Positions 22,082 through 35,760 of a stretch of 64,000 bases of DNA are shown in pieces. The position numbers were made by a program, and so were the translations under genes. Position 1 is the first letter of the stretch; each line of letters opens with the position of its first letter. The notes under the pieces were generated by a model that worked only from the letters and a program-made list of their open reading frames with translations, did not search any database and was not told the origin of the DNA. Source of the stretch: Nageia nagi (taxonomy: Eukaryota > Pinophyta). The DNA is taken from NCBI GenBank assembly GCA_050084985.1, contig JBITNC010000001.1:181970001-182034000 (forward strand). The letters are read 5' to 3'.

Positions 22082-24660
22082 GGTTGGAGGCCCTCTTATA
22101 GGCACCACAATAATCAAGGGTGGAAAGAGTATTCCTCATTAGAGTTACAAGGAAGCTTTACATGAATTTGACAAGTGGAAAATATTGATAAAGGATATGT
22201 GGTAGTTGGTGCATATTTTTTAACTTCATAGCTAGTTTAGAATAATAGTATATGAATTAAGTTGTAAGGATAATTTCTAATTTTGAATAAAGGTTTGATT
22301 TGAAATACTACTATATTCTTTGGCAATTTATAAAATTGTAATCATATTGATCTCTATGATTTACATATAGGGTTGAGCAATTCCTTTCTAGTTGTAATTA
22401 TTTGTAAGAGTTAAGAGATGCACTTATCATAATTTATCTTCCATGGGAGAGTCATAGCTTAAACCATTAAATATCTTGATTCTTAGTAGCTTGCATGATC
22501 ATTTCAAGGTCTATTTTCTCTTTAAATTATATTAACGATATTCATATAAATATTTATAAGCCTAGTGAATAATTTTAGATTTTTGTTTTAAAGATTTAAC
22601 AGTTCTCATGTAATTTAATATTGGAAAAAATATAAAATTCTTTAAATATATATAATGCATGGCAACATCCATTCATATAAAATAATAAAATTTATTTCTT
22701 TCTTGGTGAGGTTTGATAATTGTCAAGAAGATTAGGCCTAGGGGCATGACAAATTGGTCAAAGCTACTTTTGTAATGTTCCTAAGAATACTTTTTTTTTT
22801 AATTTCTATTCACTTCTTTTGTCTAATTTTAGACCCAATAATTTAGCAAGGCATATTATACTTGATTAATTGTCACTCCAACCATCCAAGTGATTAGAAG
22901 GTGGCCAACCTTTCTAAAGTTATTGGGTTTAATTTATAACACTACTTTGTTAGAAAGGTACCAAAAGTGATTATCCCATTTTATACACACTACTTTGTAT
23001 AGAACAACTAAATCACAATGCAAGTTAGGGTTTTGTTTAAGGCTCATATGACTTTAGGGGGCACATGTTTCCCTATATTGGGCACATATATAAATACCCA
23101 TATCACTTGAATTTATTATATCGAGATATAACATATATCTCATTGATTGATGAATCCACCTACTTGTGAACTTATTAATACTAATACCACTACTTTAATT
23201 TTGATGTGTGATTACAAACCAATAATGAAATCACAACACCATTACTAGTACTAACATTATTTTGTTGCAATGGATGACTACCCATAATACTTTTTACTAG
23301 TTCTCCTCGACTATCCTAGTCCTCATCAACTAGAAATGTTTACCTTATTGTAAAACATATTAGATATGTGGGTATACTACAACACAAATTAGGTTTAGCA
23401 TTAGGGTGGGCATCAGACCCTAATGTACTTTTTATGATTTTTTTTTCTAAAATACTACCACTAATATGATGCTAATGTATACATTAAGATTAGCTTCACT
23501 TTTAATGTCATAAAAAAATGATGTGACATTATATTTTATATCATATTGCATGACATATAGCATCACATTTCATCATAATGGGTATCATAAAAAAATACAT
23601 TTTGCATCAATTTTAACAACACTTATCATCACTAGAGTTAGGTATTATATCACTAGGTAGTAGGTATTGCATCAGGAAAATGAGACACACTATAATTGTA
23701 AATGACATTTTGGTAGTAGTGGTTTTACCATATCATCTATATTGTATTCTTAAGAAAGATGCCTCTGGCATCAATGCCCATGTTCAATTCAAAGGTTATA
23801 CTAGTTACTATGATGCAAATATTAAGCTCATCAAAATGTTTCCATAATCCCAAAGGTTTTAAAGCAAGAAATAAAATTTTCTATTAGTTATCCTTCTTGA
23901 GATTTATTTCATAACTTCAACAACATTTACTAAGATAATTTACTTTCATCTAGTCTCAAAATGTTACTTTATATTTAAAGGTGATAATATATATATATAT
24001 TTCATCTATGGAAAAATAGACATTATCAACATTCTCTTTCATCCAAACAATTTGTAGTTCAAAGAATGTATATTACACTAGTATATAAGGGAAAATACTC
24101 CACACAACAATAATAAACATTTTTCTCATAATCCAAATATTTTTCATTAATCTTATTTATATTCAACAAGAATCATATAGGTAAACCCTAAATCATTTTC
24201 TTGTTCTAAAAGTTTAAAATTCAAATGGAAAGGTAATTTAAAGTAACCTCTTAAAATAAATATGATTTCTTTATTCAATCTTTTTCCTTTGTTCATATAA
24301 ATCTCATAATTTTCATACCAATATATTTCTCATTCCCATGTTTAATTTTATATATATAAATAGACTCTTTAACAAGCTGTACCTATTAATTTTTCATCCT
24401 CACTTGCTTTATTATAGTAGAGCTAATTTTAATTTACATTTATTCTACTTCTCTAAATTCAAGCTTAAACTCTTTCAACAATACATAAGAAATCATAAAT
24501 ATTATAATTCATTAAAAATTAAAAGCTAATTTCGTTACTAAAATTATTCCTCCAATATTTCCTATTACTTAAATCTTTTTATAAGTTATAAGAAAAAACT
24601 AATAAAATGTAACTATCCAAAAAAATTTAAACAAATATGATACTAATAGAATCAAAATTA
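22082..24660. repeat. 2.2-kb tandem repeat, unit D
   Basis: Starts GGTTGGAGGCCCTCTTATAG, directly after unit C, and follows the repeat to about 24660, where homology fades near CACCATGTTCATAAAA. It carries a 347-bp CACTA-like insertion absent from A and C. Without it the unit is about 2.23 kb. Confidence 0.78.
23375..23721. mobile_element. CACTA-like MITE in repeat unit D
   Basis: Absent from the corresponding site in unit C. The left end reads TACTACAACACAAATT, one base from the CACTACAACA terminus of CACTA transposons. The right end, reverse-complemented, reads CACTACTACCAAAATG. The flanking trinucleotides are GTA and GTT, a 3-bp target duplication with one change. At 347 bp with no open frame it is a non-autonomous element. 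Confidence 0.7.
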
Positions 24661-27600
24661 GCACCATGTTCATAAAATCTTACTTTTCTAATATTCATTA
24701 CAATGGAATGTCTTCTTACAAATAACAAGTCCATGAAAAGAATCGTTTAAAATGAAAGGAGAAAATACAATAATTTTCCACCAAAACTTGACTAGAATGC
24801 ACCACTCCATAACATTAACAAAAAAAATTAACATCACATTCATATTTGAACAAGTCAAGAAAATTTAACCATTTAAATTAGTTAACCGTGCAACAAATTT
24901 CATATATGCATAACAACTAATTAGTAAATCAACATTAATTATAGACTCAACTGATAAATAAAATTTATTCTCTTTATCATAATTATAAATAAGTTTCAAT
25001 GTGTTTAACCATGAAGTTAGATAAATAAAAGATATTATTTACTACCATTAAGCTTATGTTTCATTAATGTGTATTCCAATTCTAGATACTAAGACCAAAC
25101 AATAGAAAGGATAACTACACAGAAACTACATCTAATAAGTTTACCCATAACATTTAGAAACTAAATACATACATAAGTAGTTATTTGCACATATTATAAA
25201 CAATAATTATATTTGATGTAAAATATGATTCCAGATAATGGTTTTTAATCATAATGTCATATAGCTTCAAATGAGACTGATAACAAGTAAAATTATTTAA
25301 AATTTAATATTACACTAAAGCTAGAATCAATCTATTAGTCATGAATTTAACGTAGGTTTACAAAATCTATTCTTTTTATAATGACACTATCAAATGCCCT
25401 TTTAGCAATAGAAAATTTTGAATAGAAATTTTTCAAAAATGGATCATTTAATAAATAATATATGCAATTAAAAGTTCACCTATATCTTAACAACAAGCAT
25501 ATGGAAATTGTTTTAGAACATAATATACATACTCTAAGTATTAAAAGAGTAAATATTTCCACCAAAATCTAATCATAAATGAAAATACAAAACATCATAT
25601 CAACATACATATTTGTATTTGCATGACATAGTATTATACTAATCAATTTTTCTTTTTCTTATATATAATAATATATATATAAATATCAACCATTTTCATA
25701 TTTTTATTTCAATATATTTAATGGTAAATTTCCCCACAGATCTTGTTTTGCATTAAAATCTATTCATCTAGCCAAACAATGATAAATGAAAATAACATAT
25801 CTATTACATGTTGGTGTTATTGATAGCATAATCTCATATTATTTTCACATGCAATAAAGAGAAGATTATTTTATTCAATATGAAAATATACAAAATTTAT
25901 TAACTCTATTACACATCATATGCATAAATGAACCTACCTCCAAGCTCAAAGTACAACGAAATACTATTTAACTACTTTAATATCTCTTCAACATAATAGA
26001 TCTAATCAGTGCACTACTTTTGATTTAAAGTACATATATTTCCAATATGTAAATTACTCCCATGAATATGGCTTTCTCTTCTTTATAAATTCTCTATTCT
26101 CTCTTGTAATAAATTCTAGAGTAATAAGGGTTACATGCCTTTTGTCTTCCTTATCTTTTCATCTTCTAAAAGAGAAGGTTTTTTAATACATATTATATTT
26201 ATCTCTTAATCTTGACATTTATTTTCATAAATATAATACCTTATGCTATAATTAGCATAAGTAAATAAAATATAATCACATATTATTTAATCATTTTATC
26301 ATCATAATATAATTACTTATATTTTTCTTTGAACCTATTTTCACTAACTTGCAACTAGAAATACTAGACCAAGCATAATTTTTTTAAAGGAGAAGCATAG
26401 CCATAATATAATATTCAAATTGAACTAATATGCAACCTATTGAATATATTTATTCAAAATCCATTACAAAGGCTAAGTAAGGCAGGGTCATTATATACTC
26501 CCCTATGATTAAACATTGTCTCATGTATTTATTATATCATCATAAAATAACTCATAATATTTACCATATAACTAAATTATATTTCAAGTTCAATAAACAT
26601 AAAAATATACCTTTATTAAATCAATGCCTTGCAAAATAAGCAATTCTAATCATCCATTATTTGTGGATACATTTGATCAAAATGAAAATAATCTTTAACC
26701 ATTTTCAAAAGCTATCCACCCAACCATTGGTTTCCTCATTGAAACCATCCTTGTGCTTATTAAGAAAAGATATACTTATATATACCTTTCTACCAAAATA
26801 TCAAGCATTTATATTTATACTAGTACATCATCCTCACAATGTATGGTTTTCAAGAATGAGAATGTACCATACCATGATCATCCCCATCAAAATGATTACA
26901 TTCTCACTCATCTTATCATAGGATTGAGTATAATGGTTGAGAAGGCCCATAACATCTCTTGAACAAAACCCAATATCCTTTGATATATGGATCTCAAAAT
27001 TGATCTCTCATTCTCAATTATCATAAGGGATTACATTCCTTCCAATCATAAACCAACAACTCAAAAGAGCATTACATCAAGGCTTATTCAACACATAGAT
27101 AATCCACATTCTAAATTTACCTATTCATAATCTCACATTTCCATAGATAACATTTCATGGATACTAAATACAAATTCATATAAAAACCTATAAAATTTCC
27201 CTACTTTATCAACATACAAAATATTATATGCATCATCTCAACCTTCAAATCTAAAGTACATACTTTCAACTCAACTTAAAGGTCTAAAAATATCTTGTTC
27301 ATAACTTAACTTAGTCAAATTCTACCAATATATACTAATATCAATCAAGATTTCCCATTTTTATTATAGAAATACCCTCAAAATAAGAATATCACATTAG
27401 GTTCGCATTTCATTATTCCTACATGCATAAAAACTTATTCAATGAAGGTCTTCCATCTTCATCACAAATAGTAGCAGATTAGGAGGAAGAAACTACCACA
27501 CTAGTATTCCTCCACAATATCATCCACTTAAAAACATCATACATATCATTTAGTTCGGCCTAAAATGCATGGGAAAATTTATGTACTATCACCAACATCA

Positions 27601-28330
27601 AGGGGATTCATAATAATTTCACAAAATATACTCTTGAATTAAACATTTAATAGAAGGTAAGTAACTTATAAATTATATATATTCCAATTTTATAAATTAT
27701 TCAAGTACCATAAAATAAATATATGTTATCTATCTTTAATATACTTACAATTTGATAGGATAACATCATTTTTCTAATGTTCCTTACCTTAGTCTTGAAT
27801 GGTATTTAGAGTTCAACCAAATAACCATGATTTTAAAAAACTTATTTGCACAAGACTTCACTATCATCCTTGCTAAGTGAAAGTCAAGGTGAATATATAC
27901 CATAACTGTATCACCCTCCAATTTATTATTCTAATCCAATTCTAACATTCCTCATTGAAAATTGAAATGGGAATAAGAGGAAGTCCCATATTATCTCTTT
28001 ATCAAGGCTCGATATCCACCTAATATGTAACCAAAAGTATTCATAATTCAAATAAAAATGTAAAGAAACATCACTTCTTCTCACATACTCCATATATTAA
28101 CACCTAAATTGGATACCTTTATCTTAAATTACTTATATTATTTCTTTATAGATAATAAAAACATTAGTTTTAGAAGGACATGTTACCTTTTACATCCTAA
28201 ATAAATTTTCAATGTCCCCTTAAACAAAATACTATGTATTCAAAATAAAACTAAAAAGGTTACCAAGCCAACCTTATTCAAAATATACATAAAATAAAAC
28301 CAACTATAGTATATAACTATAATAAAATAA
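24661..28330. other. AT-rich DNA, no gene recognised
   Basis: About 3.7 kb with many stops in all frames, no LTR pair, no domain and no RNA gene that I can support. The open frames at 26661-26962 are short and overlap each other in two frames without recognisable content. Confidence 0.5.
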
Positions 28331-28339
28331 ACAAAATAT

Positions 28340-29700
28340 AGGTATGAAAAATAAAGTCTTAAGAGATGGCCTTCCCCTTATCCTTAATGCTTCTTGGAGA
28401 TGGGATCCCTTGCACAACCTCCTTTCTTATCCTAAAATGACCCTTAATCTCATATAGTGTATGCTCTTCATAGAGAAATAAAGTTTGTAATACCTTAACT
28501 GATACATGAAGAAAATATTCCTATTCCTCCACACCCTTCTATGGGTCCTTCATTGGAGTTCTTAGAACCATATTTGAATCCTTAAACCTAAAATATTTTC
28601 CCTTATATAGTTTCTTTTAGGGGGGATGGAATTAGGTCCAAATAATCTAATAAATTCTCCACCTTCTTCTTACCATCCTTAATAATAATATTCTAGGCTT
28701 ATTGAGACAATATAAGCATGGGAATCTTCTTCACCTAGGGATTCTCTATCTTAGGCACCAAATCCTTCTCTTATACTAGGTCATCCTCAATAAAGATTAT
28801 GGAATCCTCATTATCATCTTCATTTTTATCATCTTCTTCATCCTCCCCTAATTCCTAATCCAAAATATCATAATCCAACCCAAGAGAATGCTCATGTTTT
28901 GATTTATTCAAAGTGTCATTGTTGAATAAGGTGCACAATAATTCTTAATGGCATGGTCTACCAAATTTTCCTTCCTATAGGTCTAAAACCAAATCCTAAA
29001 GGGAATGGAATATATATAAGGGGATATTTACCTCCTTCATCCTACTAAATATATTTAGAAATGCTAAGTGGAAGCTTTGAAGAATAGGAACTTGGTTGTC
29101 TAAGGTGATATATTGCATCACCATTGCAACTAAGCTCTTCCACTTCATTGATAATGATTCTATGTTGATTTCACCTTACATCCTTTTTAAATTATTATTT
29201 TTTCCTTTGAACATCTTTAAATCAACAACAATGAAGCACTTCTACTAAATAATTTTATCTCCCTTTAAACAGAACCCTGTTACTTTTGAGATGAGCTCTA
29301 AATTAATTATGAATGAAAGACCATCTAATTCCATTTTACCCTCCTTCTATAATTGATCCAAATATAGGGATCAATTTTCATCAACCTTCAAATATAACTC
29401 CAATAATTGTATCTATCCTACCTTCATTATAATTTCCTTGGTATTTTCACAACCTTGAAAGATGTAGGCTTAATACAATAGGATACATACTCCATTTTAC
29501 TAAACATAATCAATAGGATAAAAAATACCAATGAAATTGCATAAAAGAGATGCCACTCCACACATATAAATTTATTACCTTTCATGTAAGTAATTTCCAT
29601 CATCTTGACTGAATCCACCCAATCTAGGCTCTCCATTTGACATCCTGAATCACACACATCATAAGCCTTTTCGCTCACTATATTCAAAACAAGTATACCT
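28340..29700 (-). pseudogene. Coding remnant, possibly retroelement-derived
   Basis: Base composition and frame continuity on the minus strand suggest former coding sequence. The open stretch 29687-29427 is followed, across stops and frame changes, by residues such as LDGLSFIINLELISKVTG, then MKWKSLVAMVMQYITLD, and an acidic run of Glu, Asp and Asn near 28800. The combination (a domain with KVTG-L-GD followed by an acidic tail) reminds me of plant retroelement or transposase-associated proteins, but I cannot name the family. Not functional. Confidence 0.3.
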
Positions 29701-30292
29701 TGAACTCAATTCTTCACTTCTAAAAATGTTGCTAAACTTCCCATGTTACCTACATCATGTACTCTATTTGATTCCCATGTAATACTCTCTACCAATCGAT
29801 GCTCCTGTATGGCTCATCCCTCTCCATTAAGGTATGTGTCACATATTACCTTTACATCATCCATAGGCTCCCACTTCTACCTAGTTGTCACCACATAAGG
29901 TCCATGTGTGATAATTGACACACCCATTTCCATCCTCATAATTAGTCAACTTATTATTATACAATTGACAATATGTGTTATTTTAATGATATATCTTACT
30001 TTATTATCATATTAGTTGATTTAAGAACAAAATCATGTTGTTTTCTCTATTTTATTATGCAAGAGTCTAGCATCAAAATTAGAATCCAAGTGTACATCTT
30101 GGTTGTTCTTTTTCCAATAAAAATGGGAAATTGTTACATGGGATAATTATTAGATCTTTATCTTGATAGGACTATGTACAATTGTTAGGTATTATTCAAC
30201 ATCACTTATTGAGATTGAAATCTTTGTTAGCACATGAGATCTTGTCATTTATATTTTTACTATTATATGCTAGTTTATGATTATCTATATAC

Positions 30293-30295
<3 letters not shown>

Positions 30296-30342
<47 letters not shown>
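30296..30342. repeat. (TA)n microsatellite, 47 bp
   Basis: Uninterrupted alternating TA over 47 bases. Confidence 0.97.
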
Positions 30343-30344
<2 letters not shown>

Positions 30345-30460
30345 TACAAGGATTAATCCACATGTATATGAGTGCCAATGCTAAACCTAGTGACCACATT
30401 GGGCCATCTACCAACATTTAGAATAAGACTTTACATATAAGATCCTACTACTTAAACAAG

Positions 30461-30462
<2 letters not shown>

Positions 30463-30532
<70 letters not shown>
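30463..30532. repeat. (TA)n microsatellite, 70 bp, interrupted
   Basis: Alternating TA with two phase breaks (near 30491 and 30503). It lies 120 bp from the first tract. Confidence 0.95.
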
Positions 30533-30535
<3 letters not shown>

Positions 30536-30745
30536 GATGACAAGTATATTCTCTCTAATCACACTCTCATGGTCTTAGGTCCTAGTTCTAATCTAGTAAC
30601 GTAGATATTAGTTATAGAAAACTCAACATATATATCCTTTATTTCAATTATATATTTTTATATTTACTATAAAATTAGTTTATAGAACTAAGTTTAAATA
30701 TCAACATAATTGGTGAATCTAACTCTTTCATTCTCTAAATCTTAA

Positions 30746-31472
30746 TGTTGACACTTAAGTTTTTCCACCTTTAGGTTTCCTTATTAAGTTAAACTTTATA
30801 TACGATCATTATATGTTATATTCTTTATGTATACCCACTTAAATACCTTCTCATTTAATTCTATCTTTTATGTTTTAAGGTACACTAGCATTAGCACTGG
30901 CTTTTAGACATGCATTATGGTGATTCTCTTACATTTATAAAGGTAAAGGTATTACATGTGAAAGTATAATGATTTCATATCAATAGCCAGTGCCATCTAT
31001 GATTTAAGTTTCTCTCAACACCACCTATTGAGATTGGGATATTTTCATTACTCGAGCTTCTATCATCGCATCATTCACTATTATATACTAGATTAGGCTT
31101 TTTGCTTTATGTTTTAGCCTTGGATCTTGGTTACAAAACTCTATGTATAGGAGGCTTAGCATCCATGCTCCTGTTAACATCCACACTACTATTGGAGGAT
31201 TAATGTACATGCTATTGTTGGAGTTCATATTGTTGTTAGCATTTGTACTAGGATTCCAGACTACTTTCATTAAAGGGGATTCACATACCAAGGCTATTGT
31301 CTATTGATAAGTTCTTGCTCACATATAGATTCAAATTTCAAGGTAAGGTGATAAGTATTTATTTTTATCTTGATTCCTTTCTTAATAATGTATGGATGTT
31401 ATCGTGATCCAATAGTCTAAGAATTTTATTTATACATTAAAATATTTGTTATACTTCAAATTATTATTATTA
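30746..31472 (+). repeat. Outer element 5' LTR, left part
   Basis: Starts TGTTGACACTTAAG and is colinear with 42013-42740. It breaks at the TATTA target site of the nested element; the rest of this LTR is at 36915-37006. Confidence 0.85.
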
Positions 31473-32657
31473 TGTCTCCCCCTTGCATCATTGTACTTAA
31501 TTATGTAATCCAATATATTACACCTTTGTAATATATTTTATTATTTAATTAATTAATTATCCTTTTTAGTTAGTACTTGGGATAGAAGACTTAATGAGTC
31601 ATTGGTCCCCATTGTGAGCTCCAAGTGAGACATGTCCCTCCCAAGTGTAGATTAGGTATTTTAATGTATTTGGAGATCTCGATACATGATTATGGGAATC
31701 CTAAGGTCTATTTAGAACTTAAGTGGATGGATGAGTAATTAATGCCCCAATGGTGATATTAGGAGCACTTGTACACATGCCCAACATTAAGGAGACTTCT
31801 AGACCCCCACATAAGCCCATAACACCATGTTACTCCTAAATGCCCATGCATGCCTCCTAGACCCATACATGAATTCTTGGACCCACATGGAGCATGAGGG
31901 AGGCCCAAATAACCACATTAGACCTGGAAGGACTCCTAGGTTCCAACATTGGGGATTGAGGGGATTGGGTGATGACATTGGGATGCAATCCAAATCCATA
32001 AAATCTACATCAACCCTTGGATCCTCATTTGCTAGATATATTAAATATTGATAATTACTTATACCATCTAGAGGATAAGAGTCTTAGCATAACACTAAGA
32101 AATATCCTTAGGTGCAACATCTAGGAGGATTAGTAGGTTGGGACCCTGTTAGTTTACAAATTTGAAGTAGCACCCTAACCTATCTAGTGATATTTTAAGG
32201 TTGAGTTGCTATCTTTAGTGGTTTCCAAGGTTTAAGGAAGGATTGTTTAGTGGATAATAATTAGATTCTAAGGAAGCAAGATTGTCCCACTCACCATCCA
32301 TCCATACAGTAGAGAGAGACATATGTCATGCCCTAGTTGGCTCCTTGGAGATGAATGTTGAGCCTTGGGGGCTTGGTATTATATCTACATCATTTATATA
32401 TCATATATACAACCATTGGGTATTTTGATCTCATGTTATATTGTGTATTTTTTCATTATTGGAACATTATTGTATTATTATCAATTTGTGCTTATTATAG
32501 CCAAACATTGGTATTGTGAGGTGTTATTCATTATTATCTTCTAGTATTGACCAGACATTGGCAATCTTGTATTATTTATGCTTTAAATTGATGTCATAGT
32601 TTAGACATTAGAGTATACTTGCATGTTTTTAGCTTAATATTTCATTTAGGCTTTATA
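31473..32657 (+). repeat. Nested element 5' LTR
   Basis: About 1185 bp, alignable to 35761-36909. The right limit is set where the two copies stop matching (ATTTAGGCTTTATA versus ATTTAGGATTTTACA). Confidence 0.85.
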
Positions 32658-32759
32658 GTTGTATAAAATATTTGGATATGGCCAACATGTGAATGAAACC
32701 CACTATTCACAACTACTACACTAGTTCAAGCATTAGAAAGAAGATGGTATCTATAAGAA

Positions 32760-34750
32760 AAAGTAGAAAATCATAGATGGAGCATACACCTTCTAGGGTT
32801 TCATAAGAGGAAGATCACCAACCATGGATGAATGATGTGCCAAATGAGGGTGATTATGTAGGGAATAATGATGCACTAAGAGGGAGATCCACATTGACAA
32901 AGAGGAGAAGCCCTACTCAAGCATGAGAATACATACCAGAGAAGAAGTTTAATGATCTTATCTTGGCCATCCACAACATGATAGGAGCTATCAACACCAT
33001 GTAGAGGTAGCTAAACATACATGTCAAGGCTTGAGAAGAGCCACCAAAGCACATTAGCTCCCTATCTCCTATCCCAAATGAAGGAGGAGAGCCATATGAA
33101 TGTGAAAAAGTAGATAGGAAGGTGAGTATGAGGAGATCCTGCAATTTAAGAGACCGAGAGTCTACCAATAATGGATTAATGGGACATCTAGAACCCACAT
33201 TCTTGATATCCCACTCACATAGAGCTCTATAACATACTAACCCTCTCCTAGGGAGGTACCTAGATGAGGATGTTGGTAGGATAGGGGAGCAGCCCATTAT
33301 CCCCAAACTATCCAAGCCCATATTTACCAAGACATCTAGGAATGAGCCAAAGAATAGGGTTCCTAGTCCATTAGAGATGAATCAAATTTTCAAATAGTAT
33401 TCCATGTTGGATCCATGGTTGAAGAGAGACATCAAACTTAATAGTTACTTGGAGATTCTAATGTTGAAGGGGAGTAGTTCAAATGACCAACATACTCCAA
33501 GCAACTTGTGCAGAGATAAGAGATATCTGCAACATAAGATCAACAAAATCTAGGTACAAGTGTATGAAGCAAAAAAGATGATAGTTAGGGCTTGGTTACA
33601 TCAATTGTATACCTAATTCACCTTAAGCTTGAATATAATAGAGCATGATGCAATCCACTTTACATTATTGCACTTTAAAGGTAATGCCCTCAAATGATGG
33701 CAACATAGAGTAATCTACCAAAATTATTCACTCATTACCTCTTTTGATGAGTATGCTAGATGATTGATAAAGAGGTTCGATTGAAATAGGGTAAATGATT
33801 ACTTTTGAGAGTTGACATCTTTGATATAATAGGGTACATTAGATGAGTATGTATCATAATTTCATATGATTACTATCATGATTCATCATATTCCTGAGGA
33901 GTAGTTGACATTCCTCTTCATAGAGGGTTTTATGGAGCTATTATAGAGAATGATCAAGATATCCTCACTTAGGAGCCTTGATGATGTCATTCAAGCTACA
34001 TACAATCTAGAGCTAACCATGAAGTCCCTTAAGGGAGGGTAGATGTAGAAGAGGCCAACCACATGGAAGAATTTTGCTGATAATGAGGGTCTTAGTAAGG
34101 CCAAACCTTTCCCCCACCTCAAATGAATTAGTTGGATGTAACCACTTGAAGTAAGTTGAAGGAGGAAGGGAAGTGCTTCTATTTTAAGAAGACTTAGAAT
34201 CCATGTCACCATTGCCAAGGCAAGGAAAAAGTACACTACATTAAGGTATTCTTTAATGAGAAGTTAGAAAATTCAAATTTGGATATGAGTATTGACATAT
34301 TGGATCAAGAATATCCCAATATGGAAGGATCGTTAGAGAGTATGATTGCTCCACTCCATGGGCTAAAGAAGTACCTCACACTAAAGGTAGTGGGGTAGGT
34401 AGGTGGAAAGGATGTGATTATCCTAGAGCATCCCATAACTTTATTTATGAAGGGTTTTTAGAGAAGAAGAATCTAAATACCAAGGGGTTTGAAGGATTCA
34501 AAGTTTTGAATGCCAATGGGAAAATCACTCTAGTGGACCATATTGTTGAGACGTTTGGGGTGAGAATGCAAAGTTACATACTAAGGGAGAACTTCTACAT
34601 TTACCCCTTAAAGGGGTATCCTCACATTATTCTAGGAGTGCAATGGTTGTTTGAGTTGGGAAACATTCACACCAACTATTAGAAACTCACCATGAGTTTT
34701 GAAATAAATGGTAAGACCCATACACTACAAGGGATTCATGATGACTATTC
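32760..34750 (+). pseudogene. Ty3-type gag and protease remnant of nested element
   Basis: Plus-strand translation across stops gives a Retrotrans_gag-like block near 33630-34020. It contains WLHQLYT, HFTLLHFKGNALK, GTLDEYVS-FHMITIMIHH and FLFIEGFME. A broken zinc knuckle follows near 34170-34230 (Cys-Phe-Tyr, then HHC). The C-terminal half of an aspartic protease lies near 34500-34740 (KGYPHIILGVQWLFELG, then LTMSFEINGK). Stops at expected Gln and Trp positions are frequent. In an active element this would form the particle and process it. Confidence 0.7.
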
Positions 34751-35035
34751 ATAGGTGGACAAAAAATGATTGAATATGGTTGAATGATGCCAAAAGGAGG
34801 AATAAGAAGCTATGGCCATGTTGGATATGGAGGAGTTTATGCATGAGGAGAGGAGCACTAAGTAGCTCTTGTATCCCACATTACATCTCAGACAGCTTGG
34901 ATACTTAATGTTGAATTTTGGGGAGGTTATATGTAACATGTTGAGCTTAAAGGTCTCTTGAACCTCATAATGGGCCTTTTGAAGGCTAAACATCCCATGT
35001 TGGTCCTTGAAAAAGATTGACACCTCACATTGAAT

Positions 35036-35395
35036 TTGAGGGAGTTTCCACATCTCACATGGAGCAATGAGAAGGCTTGGAGCTATACATTGAGCTTGAA
35101 GGAGTTCTTGCATCCCATAATTGATTTAGAGGAACTTCTACATCTCACATATCATGATGAGGGATTCTTATGCATGATGATGAGCTTAGATGGATTTGAA
35201 CACCCCACATTTGATTTGAATGGGATTAAACACCCAATGATTAGGTTGAGTGAGTGTTGGCTCCCCACATTGGACTTGGGAAGGTTTGTGTACTTGGAAT
35301 TTGAGATTGAGATTAGCTTGGCATCCCACATTAGAGGATGGGGTATTTTTTGGCCTCACAGTAGAAGTTAGAGGAGTTTGGGACTCTAGGTGGAG
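35036..35395 (+). repeat. 30-bp (10-codon) tandem repeat inside nested element
   Basis: About twelve degenerate 30-bp units in tandem, traceable less regularly back to about 34900. In one plus-strand frame (open 35030-35371) each unit gives ten residues, with Leu recurring at residues 3, 23, 33, 53, 63, 73 and 83. Examples are LKEFLHPIID, LEELLHLTYH, LDGFEHPTFD and LNGIKHPMIR. Units differ a lot in sequence, yet the spacing stays at exactly 30 bp with the frame open for 113 codons. It lies between the protease remnant and the polypurine tract, where pol would be. Confidence 0.75.
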
Positions 35396-35760
35396 CTTGA
35401 GGAGAGCATGGCCTTAGATATGGAGCAAAGGTTCCACTTGTTTAAACTCATACATAATTTACTTGAGGTTTTTGTTGAGAGACTTCCACATGCATTCACT
35501 CCCATATTTATTGAGGAAAACTATATGGTATATGATGAAGAGAGATAGCCACAACATATCAAAAATTTTGCATACATTATTAATGCATGAGGATATAAAT
35601 TCAACATTTTGTATAGGACCTTCATCATGGAGAGGAAATATTGAAGTTACATTCCACTTTGGTAGATTGAAATCAACAAGGTTGAAGGATTGTTGGAAGA
35701 TAATATGCTACAACCTCCTATCATTATTTGAGGGTAAGTAATTTGAGAGAGTAGGCTTTG

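Larger units (their letters stand above)
29701..30745. other. Intergenic DNA with two (TA)n tracts
   Basis: About 1 kb left of the outer LTR element, with no gene seen. Apart from the two microsatellites it contains nothing that I can classify. Confidence 0.5.

Noticed and set aside
26661-26962. Overlapping plus-strand frames as a small gene
   Set aside because: Two frames overlap without motifs, splice logic or conservation evidence; likely chance.
31827-32051. Paired open frames on both strands inside the nested 5' LTR
   Set aside because: They lie wholly within an LTR, and the corresponding stretch of the other LTR is not open in the same way.
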